A stretch of 11,063 nt of DNA. It comes from Flavobacteriaceae bacterium. GTDB lineage: Bacteria; Bacteroidota; Bacteroidia; Flavobacteriales; Flavobacteriaceae. The DNA lies in contig JABSPP010000028.1 in NCBI GenBank assembly GCA_013214275.1, positions 1 through 11,063 of the forward strand, written 5' to 3'. The position numbers and the translations under genes were made by a program. Positions within the stretch are counted from its first letter, which is position 1, and every line of letters begins with the position of its first letter. The notes under the pieces were generated by a model. It was not told the DNA's origin. It did no database searches and saw nothing but the letters and a program-made list of their open reading frames with translations. This document shows positions 1 through 7,541 of this stretch, in pieces.

Positions 1-1475
1 TTATTCTGTGGCGTTTGAATTGGGAAACGGAAATGTGCATTTGCCAATTGTGCGTCACTAATTTGTTCTTCAACCAATTCCTTTAAAGTGTCAATCCAAC
101 TGTAGCCTACGCCATCACTAAACTGTTCTTTTTGTCTCCACGCCACGGAAGCTGGAAGATAACTTTCAAAAGCCTTTCGAAGCACCCACTTTTCCATCCG
201 TTCACCATCGATCATTTTATCTTTTGGGTTGATATTCATAGCCACATCCATAAACTCTTTGTCTAGAAATGGTACACGCCCCTCAATGCCCCATGCTGCC
301 AGACTCTTATTGGCTCTTAGACAATCATATTGATATAACTTATCTAATTTCCTCACAGTCTCTTTGTGAAATTCCTCAGCATTAGGAGCCTTGTGAAAAT
401 ACAGATATCCTCCAAAAATCTCATCAGCTCCTTCTCCCGAAAGTACCATTTTTATTCCCATGGATTTGATTACCCGTGCCATCAAATACATCGGGGTAGA
501 TGCGCGAACTGTAGTAATGTCGTAGGTTTCTAAATGATAGATGACATCTCTAATGGCGTCTAGACCTTCCTGAATGGTAAAGGTAATTTCATGATGAATG
601 GTTCCAATATGTTCTGAAACTTTTTGGGCAGCAGCCAAGTCGGGAGACCCCTCCAACCCTATAGAAAATGAGTGTAACTGTGGCCACCATGCTTCTTGTG
701 TATCTCCTGATTCTATCCTCTTTTGAGCATATTTTTTTGCAATAGCAGAAGTGATCGAAGAATCTAATCCTCCAGAGAGTAAAACTCCGTAGGGCACATC
801 GGACATTAGTTGTCTGTGAACAGCAGCTTCTAAGGCATCTCGCAATTCATCAATACAGGTTTGATTGTCCTTGACAGCTTCATATTCCATCCAATCTCTC
901 CGATACCATCTTTTTAGCCCATCTTTTTTAGTCGTGTAATGTCCAGGAGGAAACACTTCAATGGTATTGCAAATCCCCTCTAAAGCTTTGAGTTCTGAAG
1001 CCACATAATAGGTGCCATTTTTATCCCATCCGTGGTACAGTGGAATAATTCCCATATGATCTCTTGCCACCAAATAATCATCATTTTCAGTATCATAGAT
1101 TGCAAATCCAAAGATACCGTTCAGTTCATCTATAAAGGATGCTCCTTTTTTTTGGTACATAGCGAGAATTACCTCACAATCTGATTGTGTTTTAAATGTG
1201 TAGGTTTCTTTAAATTGCTCCCTTAATTCTTGATGATTATATATTTCTCCGTTTGCAGCCAGAACTAGAGTGTCGTCTTGACTCAATAGGGGTTGTTTAC
1301 CAGATGCGGGATCCACAATTGCTAGTCGTTCGTGAGCAAGTAGTACTCCTTTGTTGCTGTAGATCCCGCTCCAATCTGGCCCCCTGTGCCTTATCTTCTT
1401 AGCCATTTCTAATATTTGAGGTCTTAATTTTTGGGCACTTTCTTTAATTTCAAACGCACATGCTATTCCGCACAT
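1..1475 (-). CDS. asnB: Asparagine synthetase B, glutamine-hydrolysing (3' end beyond the window)
   Basis: Makes asparagine from aspartate, ATP and glutamine in the cytoplasm. I translated the minus strand from the ATG at 1475-1473. It gives 491 residues in one open frame that continues past position 1; E. coli AsnB has about 554, so roughly 60 C-terminal residues are missing from the window. The protein starts MCGIACAF, so Cys2 is the N-terminal nucleophile of a class II glutamine amidotransferase. RHRGPDWSG (about 29-37) and NGEIYNH (about 75-81) belong to the glutaminase domain. SGGLDSS (about 234-240) is the ATP pyrophosphatase P-loop of the synthetase domain. Further stretches such as LSGEGADEIFGGYLYFHKAPNA and the late WRQKEQFSDGVGYSWID match E. 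coli AsnB almost word for word. It is divergent from the trp operon, with 445 bp between the two starts. An 18-bp inverted repeat lies just upstream (1497-1514). The family assignment is very secure. Confidence 0.97.
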   Translation of the reverse strand, partial: MCGIACAFEIKESAQKLRPQILEMAKKIRHRGPDWSGIYSNKGVLLAHERLAIVDPASGKQPLLSQDDTLVLAANGEIYNHQELREQFKETYTFKTQSDCEVILAMYQKKGASFIDELNGIFGFAIYDTENDDYLVARDHMGIIPLYHGWDKNGTYYVASELKALEGICNTIEVFPPGHYTTKKDGLKRWYRRDWMEYEAVKDNQTCIDELRDALEAAVHRQLMSDVPYGVLLSGGLDSSITSAIAKKYAQKRIESGDTQEAWWPQLHSFSIGLEGSPDLAAAQKVSEHIGTIHHEITFTIQEGLDAIRDVIYHLETYDITTVRASTPMYLMARVIKSMGIKMVLSGEGADEIFGGYLYFHKAPNAEEFHKETVRKLDKLYQYDCLRANKSLAAWGIEGRVPFLDKEFMDVAMNINPKDKMIDGERMEKWVLRKAFESYLPASVAWRQKEQFSDGVGYSWIDTLKELVEEQISDAQLANAHFRFPIQTPQN

Positions 1476-1496
1476 TTTCTGTTTTTTTATCGTTAG

Positions 1497-1514
1497 TTTG
1501 AGTTCAAACTCAAA
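1497..1514. promoter_or_regulatory. Inverted repeat upstream of asnB, possible operator
   Basis: The sequence TTTGAGTTCAAACTCAAA has two perfect 8-bp arms around a 2-bp centre. It starts 22 bp upstream of the asnB start codon. A weak -7-like element for asnB (TATTATTTG on the minus strand, 1540-1532, one base longer than the TAnnTTTG consensus) would put the transcript start near 1525, so the repeat would lie at or just after the start point. That position suits a repressor site, or a small hairpin in the 5' untranslated region. No matching regulator gene is in the window, so the function is inferred from position and symmetry only. Confidence 0.4.
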
Positions 1515-1728
1515 TTGTTTTAATTTCAATGCAAATAATATAAATATTGTTATTAAAGTAAACTTTTATATTGAATTTGATGATTAAAATTAAATAATTT
1601 CTTAAATTTTATATTTAATTGTAATTTTTTTTGATAAAAAATGAATACTTCCTTACAATTTGTAAATACAGAAATTTTACTGTTGAACTCATCAACAAAT
1701 AATACGATGTGAAAAAGTAAGCAGAAAA
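1515..1728. other. AT-rich divergent spacer with short inverted repeats
   Basis: I see no gene here; the DNA is very AT-rich. Two small symmetric elements stand out. TTACAATTTGTAA at 1653-1665 is a perfect 13-bp palindrome that also contains a -7-like TACAATTTG on the plus strand. TGTTGA-ACTCA-TCAACA at 1681-1697 is a 6-bp-arm inverted repeat. A further TGTTGA copy occurs at 1731-1736, overlapping the trp -33 element. These could be binding sites for a regulator of trp or asnB, but nothing in the sequence proves it. Confidence 0.35.
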
Positions 1729-1760
1729 TTTGTTGAAGTTAAAAGGAGTCAATACATTTG
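1729..1760 (+). promoter_or_regulatory. trp operon promoter, Bacteroidota -33/-7 type
   Basis: TACATTTG at 1753-1760 matches the Bacteroidota -7 consensus TAnnTTTG exactly. TTTG at 1729-1732 lies 20 nt upstream and fits the -33 element. Transcription would start about 4 to 7 nt after the -7 element, near 1764-1767. The promoter sits directly before the Trp-rich leader peptide, as expected for an attenuated operon. The -33 element overlaps a TGTTGA repeat. The call rests on consensus and position. Confidence 0.6.
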
Positions 1761-1767
1761 CTATTAT

Positions 1768-1812
1768 ATGCAAAAGCAACAACATATTTGGTGGTGGAAT
1801 ACTCTTATTTAA
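1768..1812 (+). CDS. trpL: trp operon leader peptide (14 aa, three consecutive Trp)
   Basis: A short reading frame encodes MQKQQHIWWWNTLI and stops at TAA (1810-1812). Three adjacent TGG codons occupy 1789-1797, far above chance for a 14-codon frame. It lies between an exact -7 promoter element and an intrinsic terminator, upstream of trpE. The peptide itself probably has no function; its translation senses charged Trp-tRNA. The start is unusual: the ATG lies only 7 nt after the end of the -7 element, so the transcript would be leaderless or nearly so. An AAAAGGAG sequence at 1741-1748 resembles a Shine-Dalgarno site but is 19 nt upstream of this ATG and would not be transcribed from this promoter. 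It would suit only an in-frame ATT at 1756-1758 on a longer transcript. Confidence 0.8.
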   Translation: MQKQQHIWWWNTLI

Positions 1813-1850
1813 ATAAGTGAGACCTCATCCTGTATATACAATATCACACA

Positions 1851-1878
1851 AAGGCTTATCTCACGATAAGCCTTTTTT
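1851..1878 (+). terminator. Intrinsic terminator of the trp attenuator
   Basis: A perfect 10-bp stem joins AAGGCTTATC (1851-1860) and GATAAGCCTT (1865-1874) through a TCAC loop. A run of six T (1873-1878) overlaps the end of the stem. It lies 42 nt before the trpE start and after the leader peptide, so it can end transcription before the structural genes. Its 5' arm and loop overlap the antiterminator partner at 1859-1864. Confidence 0.85.
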
Positions 1879-1920
1879 AGTTCGGATAAGAATAAAGAAG
1901 TCAATATAAAACCAGTGTAA

Positions 1921-3312
1921 GTGGAAAAAATATCCATATTAACAAAAAGTACGCAACGAATTTCTGATACTGTAACCCCTGTAGGGCTATACTTACGGTT
2001 TAGAGATCACTACCCTAACACCTTGCTGCTAGAGAGCTCTGACTACCATAGTAAAGACGAGAGTTATTCTTTTTTGTGTCTTGAGCCAATTGTTTCTATG
2101 AGTATCGAGCACCACCAATTCATCGCTTCTTATCGAGGGCAAGAATTCATCAACTCGTCTGTTCAAGAAAATTTTTACAAACTCTTTGCTGATTTTACAT
2201 CGATAATTGACCTAGATTGTGATGAAGAATTGGCTTCTTTTAATGGATTTTACGGTTACACTACCTATGATAGTGTTCAGTACTTTGAGACTATCGCATT
2301 ACATAATCCGCCGCCCCCTTACTCAATTCCATCAATGCAATATCAGTTTTATCGGTTTATTATTGTCATCAATCACTTTAACGATGAAATGACTCTAATT
2401 GAAAATGTAGAAGAAGGGACAGAATCAAGAATAGATGAAATCAATACAATTATTGATAATCAGGCATTTAATACACACGATTTTCAAATGATTGGGGAAG
2501 AATCCTCTAACTGTACCGATGATGACTTTCGTGAGTATGTCACTAAAGCAAAACTTCACTGCAAACGGGGAGATGTATTTCAATTGGTGCTTTCACGACA
2601 ATTTCAACAAGGGTTTAAAGGTGATGAGTTCAATGTTTATAGAGCCTTGCGATCGATTAATCCTTCTCCATATTTATTTTACTTTGATTATGGGAGCTTC
2701 AAGTTAATGGGATCGTCACCGGAAGCACAAATCAAAATAGCATCGGGAAAGGCCATCATCAATCCCATCGCTGGAACTTTTAGAAGAACAGGAAACGCAT
2801 CGGAAGATATCAAACTAGGGAAAATCCTTTCAGAAGACAAAAAAGAAACTGCTGAACACGTAATGCTGGTAGACTTGGCAAGAAACGATTTAAGTAAGCA
2901 CGCCGATAATGTAAGTGTTGAGGTCTTTAAAGAAGTACAGTTCTTTAGCCATGTAATTCATTTGGTTTCTACTGTACAGGGTGATATTCAAGGAGACCCT
3001 ATTCAAATAGTTGGAGATACATTTCCAGCGGGAACTCTTAGCGGAGCACCTAAGTACAAGGCTATAGAATTGATAGATACCTATGAAAACCAACAGCGAG
3101 GATTCTATGGTGGAGCTGTAGGAATTATCGGATTAAACGGCTCTGTGAATCTGGCAATAGCCATACGTTCTTTTGTGAGTAAGCAAAATACATTGTATTA
3201 CCAAGCTGGTGCTGGGATTGTCATTCATTCAGATGAAGAGAAAGAATTGCAAGAAGTAACCAATAAATTAGCCGCCTTAAAGAAGGCTTTAATCTTAGCA
3301 GAAAACATCTAA
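1921..3312 (+). CDS. trpE: Anthranilate synthase component I
   Basis: First committed step of tryptophan synthesis: chorismate plus ammonia (supplied by TrpG) gives anthranilate and pyruvate. The protein has 463 residues, a normal length for a stand-alone TrpE. The N-terminal regulatory region carries LLLESS at 35-40, the LLES element that binds tryptophan for feedback inhibition, and INPSPYLFYF further on lines the same site. The C-terminal chorismate-binding domain shows GSSPEAQIKI, NPIAGTFRRTGN, DKKETAEHVMLVDLARND, TFPAGTLSGAPK and YQAGAGIV, all standard. The start is GTG. I keep it because the N-terminus lines up with the family and no better in-frame start is visible. It follows the attenuator and ends 1 nt before trpG. 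PabB and MenF are less likely given the LLES element and the operon. No damage is seen. Confidence 0.97.
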   Translation: MEKISILTKSTQRISDTVTPVGLYLRFRDHYPNTLLLESSDYHSKDESYSFLCLEPIVSMSIEHHQFIASYRGQEFINSSVQENFYKLFADFTSIIDLDCDEELASFNGFYGYTTYDSVQYFETIALHNPPPPYSIPSMQYQFYRFIIVINHFNDEMTLIENVEEGTESRIDEINTIIDNQAFNTHDFQMIGEESSNCTDDDFREYVTKAKLHCKRGDVFQLVLSRQFQQGFKGDEFNVYRALRSINPSPYLFYFDYGSFKLMGSSPEAQIKIASGKAIINPIAGTFRRTGNASEDIKLGKILSEDKKETAEHVMLVDLARNDLSKHADNVSVEVFKEVQFFSHVIHLVSTVQGDIQGDPIQIVGDTFPAGTLSGAPKYKAIELIDTYENQQRGFYGGAVGIIGLNGSVNLAIAIRSFVSKQNTLYYQAGAGIVIHSDEEKELQEVTNKLAALKKALILAENI

Positions 3313-3313
3313 A

Positions 3314-3892
3314 ATGAATATTATCATCATAGACAATTACGATTCGTTTACCTACAATTTGGTTCACATGGTGGAGGAGATTACAGGTAGATTGCCAACA
3401 GTTTTTAGAAACGATGAAATTGAGCTAGAGGCTATTGATTCATACGATTTAATCATACTGTCGCCGGGACCTGGAATCCCTGATGAAGCGGGAATCTTAA
3501 AAGACATCATCAGAAGATATGCAGGTAAGAAACCTATTTTTGGTGTTTGTCTTGGTTTGCAAGCCATCGTGGAGGTGTTTGGCGGAACCATTATAAACAT
3601 GGATGAGGTATTTCATGGAGTGGCTACAAAAATGAAGGTAACTCAACCAGAAGCACCTATTTTCAATGGTATCTCTTCTGAATTTCTAGCCGGTCGTTAT
3701 CATTCTTGGATTGCATCTAAAAAAGATCTCCCCATAGAATTGGAAGTGATCGCTGAGGATGAAGAAGGGGGGATCATGGCTATTAGACACCTGGAATTTC
3801 CTATTAGTGCAGTGCAATTTCATCCTGAATCCATCTTAACAGAGGTGGGGAGTGTATTGATAAAGAATTTTATACAAGCTCACAAAAAATGA
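3314..3892 (+). CDS. trpG: Anthranilate synthase component II (glutamine amidotransferase)
   Basis: Hydrolyses glutamine and channels ammonia to TrpE. It is 192 residues long, the usual length of a stand-alone class I amidotransferase subunit, not fused to TrpD as in E. coli. Visible motifs are DNYDSFTYNL at 7-16, LSPGPGIP at 49-56, the nucleophile Cys79 in GVCLGLQ, and the other triad members His170 and Glu172 in FHPES. The start is 1 nt after the trpE stop. The end overlaps trpD by 4 nt (ATGA), which suggests translational coupling. Homologues called PabA can serve both anthranilate and aminodeoxychorismate synthases. The window shows no pabB, so a dual role cannot be judged here. Confidence 0.96.
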   Translation: MNIIIIDNYDSFTYNLVHMVEEITGRLPTVFRNDEIELEAIDSYDLIILSPGPGIPDEAGILKDIIRRYAGKKPIFGVCLGLQAIVEVFGGTIINMDEVFHGVATKMKVTQPEAPIFNGISSEFLAGRYHSWIASKKDLPIELEVIAEDEEGGIMAIRHLEFPISAVQFHPESILTEVGSVLIKNFIQAHKK

Positions 3893-4875
3893 GAACAATA
3901 CTCAACGAATTATGTCAGCACAAGCGACTGTCAAAACATAAAGCAAAAGAGATTTTGATTGGTATTGGAGCTGGACAATTCAACGATGCACATTTAGCTT
4001 CTTTTATGACTGTTTTTATGATGCGACCCATTTCGGCAAATGAATTAGCTGGCTTTCGAGAAGCTCTAATAGAATTAGCAATCAAAGTTGATTTGTCTGA
4101 TTATAATACCATTGATATTGTGGGAACAGGAGGAGATGGAAAAGACACTTTCAATATCTCTACGTTAGCCTCTTTTGTCGTTGCAGGAACTGGGCAAAAA
4201 GTAGCGAAGCACGGAAACTATAGCGTGTCTTCTAACTCGGGATCATCCGATATGCTAGAGCACTTTGGATATGATTTTACTAATGACAATGACACACTAA
4301 GAAAGCAATTAGATAAGGCAAATATTTGTTTTTTACATGCCCCAAAATTCCATCCTGCCATGAAAGTTGTTGGCCCGACAAGGAGGGCATTGGCATTAAA
4401 AACGTTTTTTAATATATTAGGACCTCTGGTAAATCCCAGCTCACCTAAAAATTTTATGCTGGGGACTTTTAATCTAGAAGTGGCAAGATTATACAATTAC
4501 ATCCTACAGGAGGAAGATTCCAACTATGGAATTGTTCATGCTTTGGACGGTTACGATGAAATCTCACTAACGGGCGCATTCAAATGGTTCACCAAAAAGG
4601 GTGAAAAATTGATAACCCCTAAGGATATTGGACAAAAGAAAATTGAAAAATCAGCTATTTATGGTGGAAACTCACTAGCATCAGCTACTAAAATTTTTAA
4701 AAATATTCTTGATGGAAACGGAAGCTTGGCACAGAACAATGTCGTATTAACAAATGCTGCTTTTGCCCTTAGGATCATTAAGCCTGACATCTCTTTTGAA
4801 GAGGCCTTTGAGGAAGCTAAAAATTCCTTATTTGGAGGCAAGGCAAAGCAGTGCTTAAAACAATTAGTGAATTAA
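3889..4875 (+). CDS. trpD: Anthranilate phosphoribosyltransferase
   Basis: Transfers the phosphoribosyl group of PRPP to anthranilate, the second step of the pathway. The protein has 328 residues, usual for the family. The N-terminal helical domain is followed by the glycine-rich PRPP loop GTGGDGKDTFNIST at 79-92. KHGNYSVSSNSGSSD at 107-121 is the substrate-binding segment; Tyr stands where many proteobacterial enzymes have Arg (KHGNR), a change I recall as common in Bacteroidota. HPAMKVVGPTRRALALKTF and FNILGPLVNP complete the second anthranilate and PRPP region. The ATG overlaps the trpG stop as ATGA. The TAA stop is directly followed by the trpC ATG. Confidence 0.96.
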   Translation: MRTILNELCQHKRLSKHKAKEILIGIGAGQFNDAHLASFMTVFMMRPISANELAGFREALIELAIKVDLSDYNTIDIVGTGGDGKDTFNISTLASFVVAGTGQKVAKHGNYSVSSNSGSSDMLEHFGYDFTNDNDTLRKQLDKANICFLHAPKFHPAMKVVGPTRRALALKTFFNILGPLVNPSSPKNFMLGTFNLEVARLYNYILQEEDSNYGIVHALDGYDEISLTGAFKWFTKKGEKLITPKDIGQKKIEKSAIYGGNSLASATKIFKNILDGNGSLAQNNVVLTNAAFALRIIKPDISFEEAFEEAKNSLFGGKAKQCLKQLVN

Positions 4876-5661
4876 ATGGCCATTTTAGATAAGATTATAC
4901 AGTTCAAAAAGAAGGAAATTGCCAAAATCAAGGCAGACGTTCCTATACGAAAATTAGCAGAAAGCCCTCTGTTTAAAAGGACACCTCTTTCTTTACGTAA
5001 AGCACTCATGGAGCACGAATCTACAGGGATTATTGCTGAATTTAAAAGACAGTCGCCTTCCAAAGGTGTCATTAACGACACATCAACTGTTGAAGCAGTC
5101 ACAGAAGGGTATTTAAATGCCTGTATTGCAGCACAATCAATTTTAACAGATACCTCATTTTTTGGAGGAACCATGATGGACTTAATACAAGCAAGGAGCA
5201 TTAATTCCACAAGACCAATCCTTAGAAAGGATTTTATTGTTGACGGATTTCAAATTGTAGAGGCCAAAGCGATTGGTGCCGATGCTATTTTACTGATCGC
5301 TGCCTATTTGACAAAAAAAGAACTCAAAAACTATGGAAAATTAGCAGACGATCTAGGACTAGAAGTCCTATATGAGGTTCATACTCAGGAAGACTTAGAC
5401 AAGATAGTATTGGACAATAAAATTATTGGAATTAATAACAGAAATCTAAAAACGTTTGAAGTGGATTTAGAACATTCTATTGATTTAGCTGGTCAAATCC
5501 CTGTTGGTTGTATTCGAGTTTCAGAGAGCGGTATTAGTGACCCAAGGATAGTCACAGGACTAAAAGAGTATAATTTCAAGGGGTTTTTAATTGGTGAACA
5601 CTTTATGAAACAAGAAGATCCAGGAGCAGCATGTGAGGAGTTTATTAACCAAATCAGATAG
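4876..5661 (+). CDS. trpC: Indole-3-glycerol-phosphate synthase
   Basis: Closes the indole ring: carboxyphenylamino-deoxyribulose phosphate gives indole-3-glycerol phosphate, CO2 and water. It has 261 residues, a single-domain TIM barrel not fused to TrpF. Key motifs are IIAEFKRQSPSKG at 52-64, with the catalytic Glu55 and Lys57, SILTDTSFFGG at 88-98, PILRKDF at 114-120 with Lys118 as likely general acid, IGINNRNLKTF, and VSESGIS near the C-terminus for phosphate binding. It starts immediately after the trpD stop. The trpF ATG comes 1 nt after its TAG. Confidence 0.97.
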   Translation: MAILDKIIQFKKKEIAKIKADVPIRKLAESPLFKRTPLSLRKALMEHESTGIIAEFKRQSPSKGVINDTSTVEAVTEGYLNACIAAQSILTDTSFFGGTMMDLIQARSINSTRPILRKDFIVDGFQIVEAKAIGADAILLIAAYLTKKELKNYGKLADDLGLEVLYEVHTQEDLDKIVLDNKIIGINNRNLKTFEVDLEHSIDLAGQIPVGCIRVSESGISDPRIVTGLKEYNFKGFLIGEHFMKQEDPGAACEEFINQIR

Positions 5662-5662
5662 T

Positions 5663-6316
5663 ATGAAGCTGAAGGTATGCGGAATGAAATATCTGGAAAA
5701 CATAAAATCAATTGCAGCGTTGCAGCCTGATTATATGGGCTTTATTTTTTACGAAAAATCTGAAAGATATTTTAAAAACATCATTCCCATGCTTCCAAAG
5801 GGAATCAAAAAGACAGGAGTTTTTGTTGATGAGTATCTAGAAATCGTCATCTCTCTAGTAGAAGAATATCAGCTAGAAGCAATACAACTGCACGGTAGCG
5901 AATCAGTGGATTACATCCAAAAGTTAAAGCAGTTTTTAGAGGATCGAGATGTATTCCAGCAAACTCAATCTACTATTGAAATCATTAAAGTATTTAGCAT
6001 AAAAAACACCATTAATTTCGGCATCTTAGAGCCATTTTTGAATAAGGTTGATTATTTTCTTTTTGATACAGAAGGTAGAAAACGGGGTGGAAATGGGGTT
6101 CAATTTGATTGGTCTATTCTGAAAAACTATCCTTTTAAAAAACCATTTTTTTTGAGTGGAGGAATTGCACTTGATGATGTTAGACAAATAAAAAAAATAC
6201 AAAATGTAAGATTGCCTATCCATGCTGTGGATATCAACAGTAAATTCGAGATAAAACCTGGATTAAAGAGTGTTAAAAAAGTAGAAAAGTTTATAAACGG
6301 TTTAGCTGTTGGATGA
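5663..6316 (+). CDS. trpF: Phosphoribosylanthranilate isomerase
   Basis: Amadori rearrangement of phosphoribosylanthranilate, the third step. I start it at ATG 5663-5665, giving 217 residues that begin MKLKVCGMK, the normal family N-terminus. A GTG at 5633 is in frame but would add ten residues overlapping trpC and is unlikely. Active-site residues are Cys6 in KVCGM and Asp135 in FLFDTEG. Other barrel motifs are GVFVDE (52-57), IQLHG (74-78), FLSGGIALDDV (163-173) and VDINSKFEIKPGLKS (189-203). GGNGVQFDW replaces the commoner GGTGxxFDW. The stop is 37 nt before trpB, the widest gap in the operon; no promoter is evident in it. Confidence 0.95.
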   Translation: MKLKVCGMKYLENIKSIAALQPDYMGFIFYEKSERYFKNIIPMLPKGIKKTGVFVDEYLEIVISLVEEYQLEAIQLHGSESVDYIQKLKQFLEDRDVFQQTQSTIEIIKVFSIKNTINFGILEPFLNKVDYFLFDTEGRKRGGNGVQFDWSILKNYPFKKPFFLSGGIALDDVRQIKKIQNVRLPIHAVDINSKFEIKPGLKSVKKVEKFINGLAVG

Positions 6317-6353
6317 AGGCATATCAACAGATCCACAATAAAATAAAAGTAAT

Positions 6354-7538
6354 ATGAAATCAACATTTCAACCTGATAAAAATGGATACTTTGGGCAGTA
6401 TGGAGGAGCATACATTCCAGAATTACTCTATCCTAACGTAAAAGAGATTGAAGATCACTACATACAGATCATAGCATCTAAGGCCTTCCAACAAGAATAT
6501 AAAAGTTTATTGAAAGATTATGTTGGACGTCCTAGCCCATTATACTATGCAAAGCGACTTTCAGGCAAATACGGTACTCATATTTACCTGAAAAGAGAAG
6601 ATTTAAATCATACGGGAGCTCACAAAATAAACAATACCATTGGTCAAATTCTGATTGCAAAAAAATTAGGGAAAACCCAAATTATTGCTGAGACTGGTGC
6701 AGGTCAGCATGGTGTAGCTACAGCTACCGTTTGTGCTCTGATGGGATTGGATTGTACAGTTTTTATGGGTGAAAAAGACATCATTCGTCAGGCTCCAAAT
6801 GTCGCTAGAATGAAAATGTTGGGTGCTAAAGTTGTACCAGCAACAAGTGGGAGTAAAACATTAAAAGATGCTACGAACGAAGCCATTAGGTATTGGATTC
6901 AACATCCTCACACTTTTTATCTAATAGGTTCGGTTGTTGGACCTCACCCTCACCCTGATATGGTAGCAAGATTACAAGCTGTAATCTCCGAAGAGATGAA
7001 ATGGCAGTTATTAGAGAAAACAGGAAAAGAAAATCCAGATACGATTATTGCATGTGTAGGCGGAGGCAGTAATGCTGTTGGAGCTTTTTATCATTATATG
7101 GAAGAAAAAGATGTTGAATTGATTGCTGTAGAGGCAGCTGGAAAGGGCGTTTACTCAGGAAAAAGTGCCGCTACCTCTCAATTGGGAGAAGTAGGAATTA
7201 TTCACGGAAGTAAAACTATTTTAATGCAAGATGATTACGGTCAGATCGTAGAACCATACTCCATCTCAGCTGGACTGGATTATCCTGGAGTGGGACCACT
7301 CCATGCCTTTTTGTACGATACTAAACGTGCAAAGTTTATGAATGCAACCGATGAGGAAGCCTTGCAAGCAGCCTATGAGCTCACCAGAATAGAAGGAATC
7401 ATCCCAGCGTTAGAAACAGCACACGCTTTGGCCGTATTGCCCAAGTTGATTTTTGACAAAGATCAGGTGGTTGTTATTAATTTATCTGGCAGAGGTGACA
7501 AGGATCTAGAAACCTACATCAAACATCTTAAAGAATAA
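6354..7538 (+). CDS. trpB: Tryptophan synthase beta chain
   Basis: PLP enzyme that condenses indole with serine to give tryptophan, as part of the alpha2-beta2 complex with TrpA. It has 394 residues, the usual length of the TrpB1 class that works with TrpA. The PLP-binding Lys91 is in HTGAHKIN, and the catalytic Glu113 in AETGAGQHG. GGGSNAVG holds the PLP phosphate, and NLSGRGDKD near the C-terminus contacts the pyridine ring. GQYGGAYIPE near the N-terminus is the typical start region. It is followed 3 nt later by trpA. Confidence 0.98.
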   Translation: MKSTFQPDKNGYFGQYGGAYIPELLYPNVKEIEDHYIQIIASKAFQQEYKSLLKDYVGRPSPLYYAKRLSGKYGTHIYLKREDLNHTGAHKINNTIGQILIAKKLGKTQIIAETGAGQHGVATATVCALMGLDCTVFMGEKDIIRQAPNVARMKMLGAKVVPATSGSKTLKDATNEAIRYWIQHPHTFYLIGSVVGPHPHPDMVARLQAVISEEMKWQLLEKTGKENPDTIIACVGGGSNAVGAFYHYMEEKDVELIAVEAAGKGVYSGKSAATSQLGEVGIIHGSKTILMQDDYGQIVEPYSISAGLDYPGVGPLHAFLYDTKRAKFMNATDEEALQAAYELTRIEGIIPALETAHALAVLPKLIFDKDQVVVINLSGRGDKDLETYIKHLKE

Positions 7539-7541
7539 GCT

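Larger units (their letters stand above)
1764..1879 (+). promoter_or_regulatory. Tryptophan attenuator (leader, antiterminator, terminator)
   Basis: This is a complete ribosome-mediated attenuator in outline. Three consecutive Trp codons lie at 1789-1797. A palindrome, CTTATTTAAATAAG, spans the leader stop codon (1804-1817). GTGAGA (1817-1822) can pair with TCTCAC (1859-1864), possibly extended by CC (1823-1824) with GG (1853-1854), and this would occupy the 5' arm and loop of the terminator at 1851-1878. A ribosome stalled on the Trp codons leaves 1817-1822 free, so the antiterminator can form. A ribosome that reaches the stop at 1810-1812 covers it, so the terminator forms. The geometry follows the classical enterobacterial trp logic. 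Pairings were found by eye, without computed energies. Confidence 0.75.

Noticed and set aside
1741..1748. AAAAGGAG as the ribosome-binding site of the leader peptide
   Set aside because: It is 19 nt from the ATG, too far, and lies upstream of the predicted transcript start. It would fit only an unusual ATT start at 1756.
1921..3892. Reading trpE/trpG as pabB/pabA or an isochorismate synthase pair
   Set aside because: The LLES feedback element, the Trp attenuator and the complete trpDCFBA downstream make anthranilate synthase the clear choice.
5633..5662. Upstream GTG start for trpF adding ten residues
   Set aside because: It would overlap trpC by 29 nt. The ATG at 5663 gives the normal MKLKVCG start 1 nt after the trpC stop.
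2492..5711. Several 60-110 codon frames inside the trp genes on both strands
   Set aside because: They are antisense or shifted shadows of well-conserved trp coding sequence, with no start context or motifs.
4876..6316. A fused trpCF gene
   Set aside because: There is a clear TAG stop at 5659-5661 and a separate ATG at 5663; each product has normal single-domain length.
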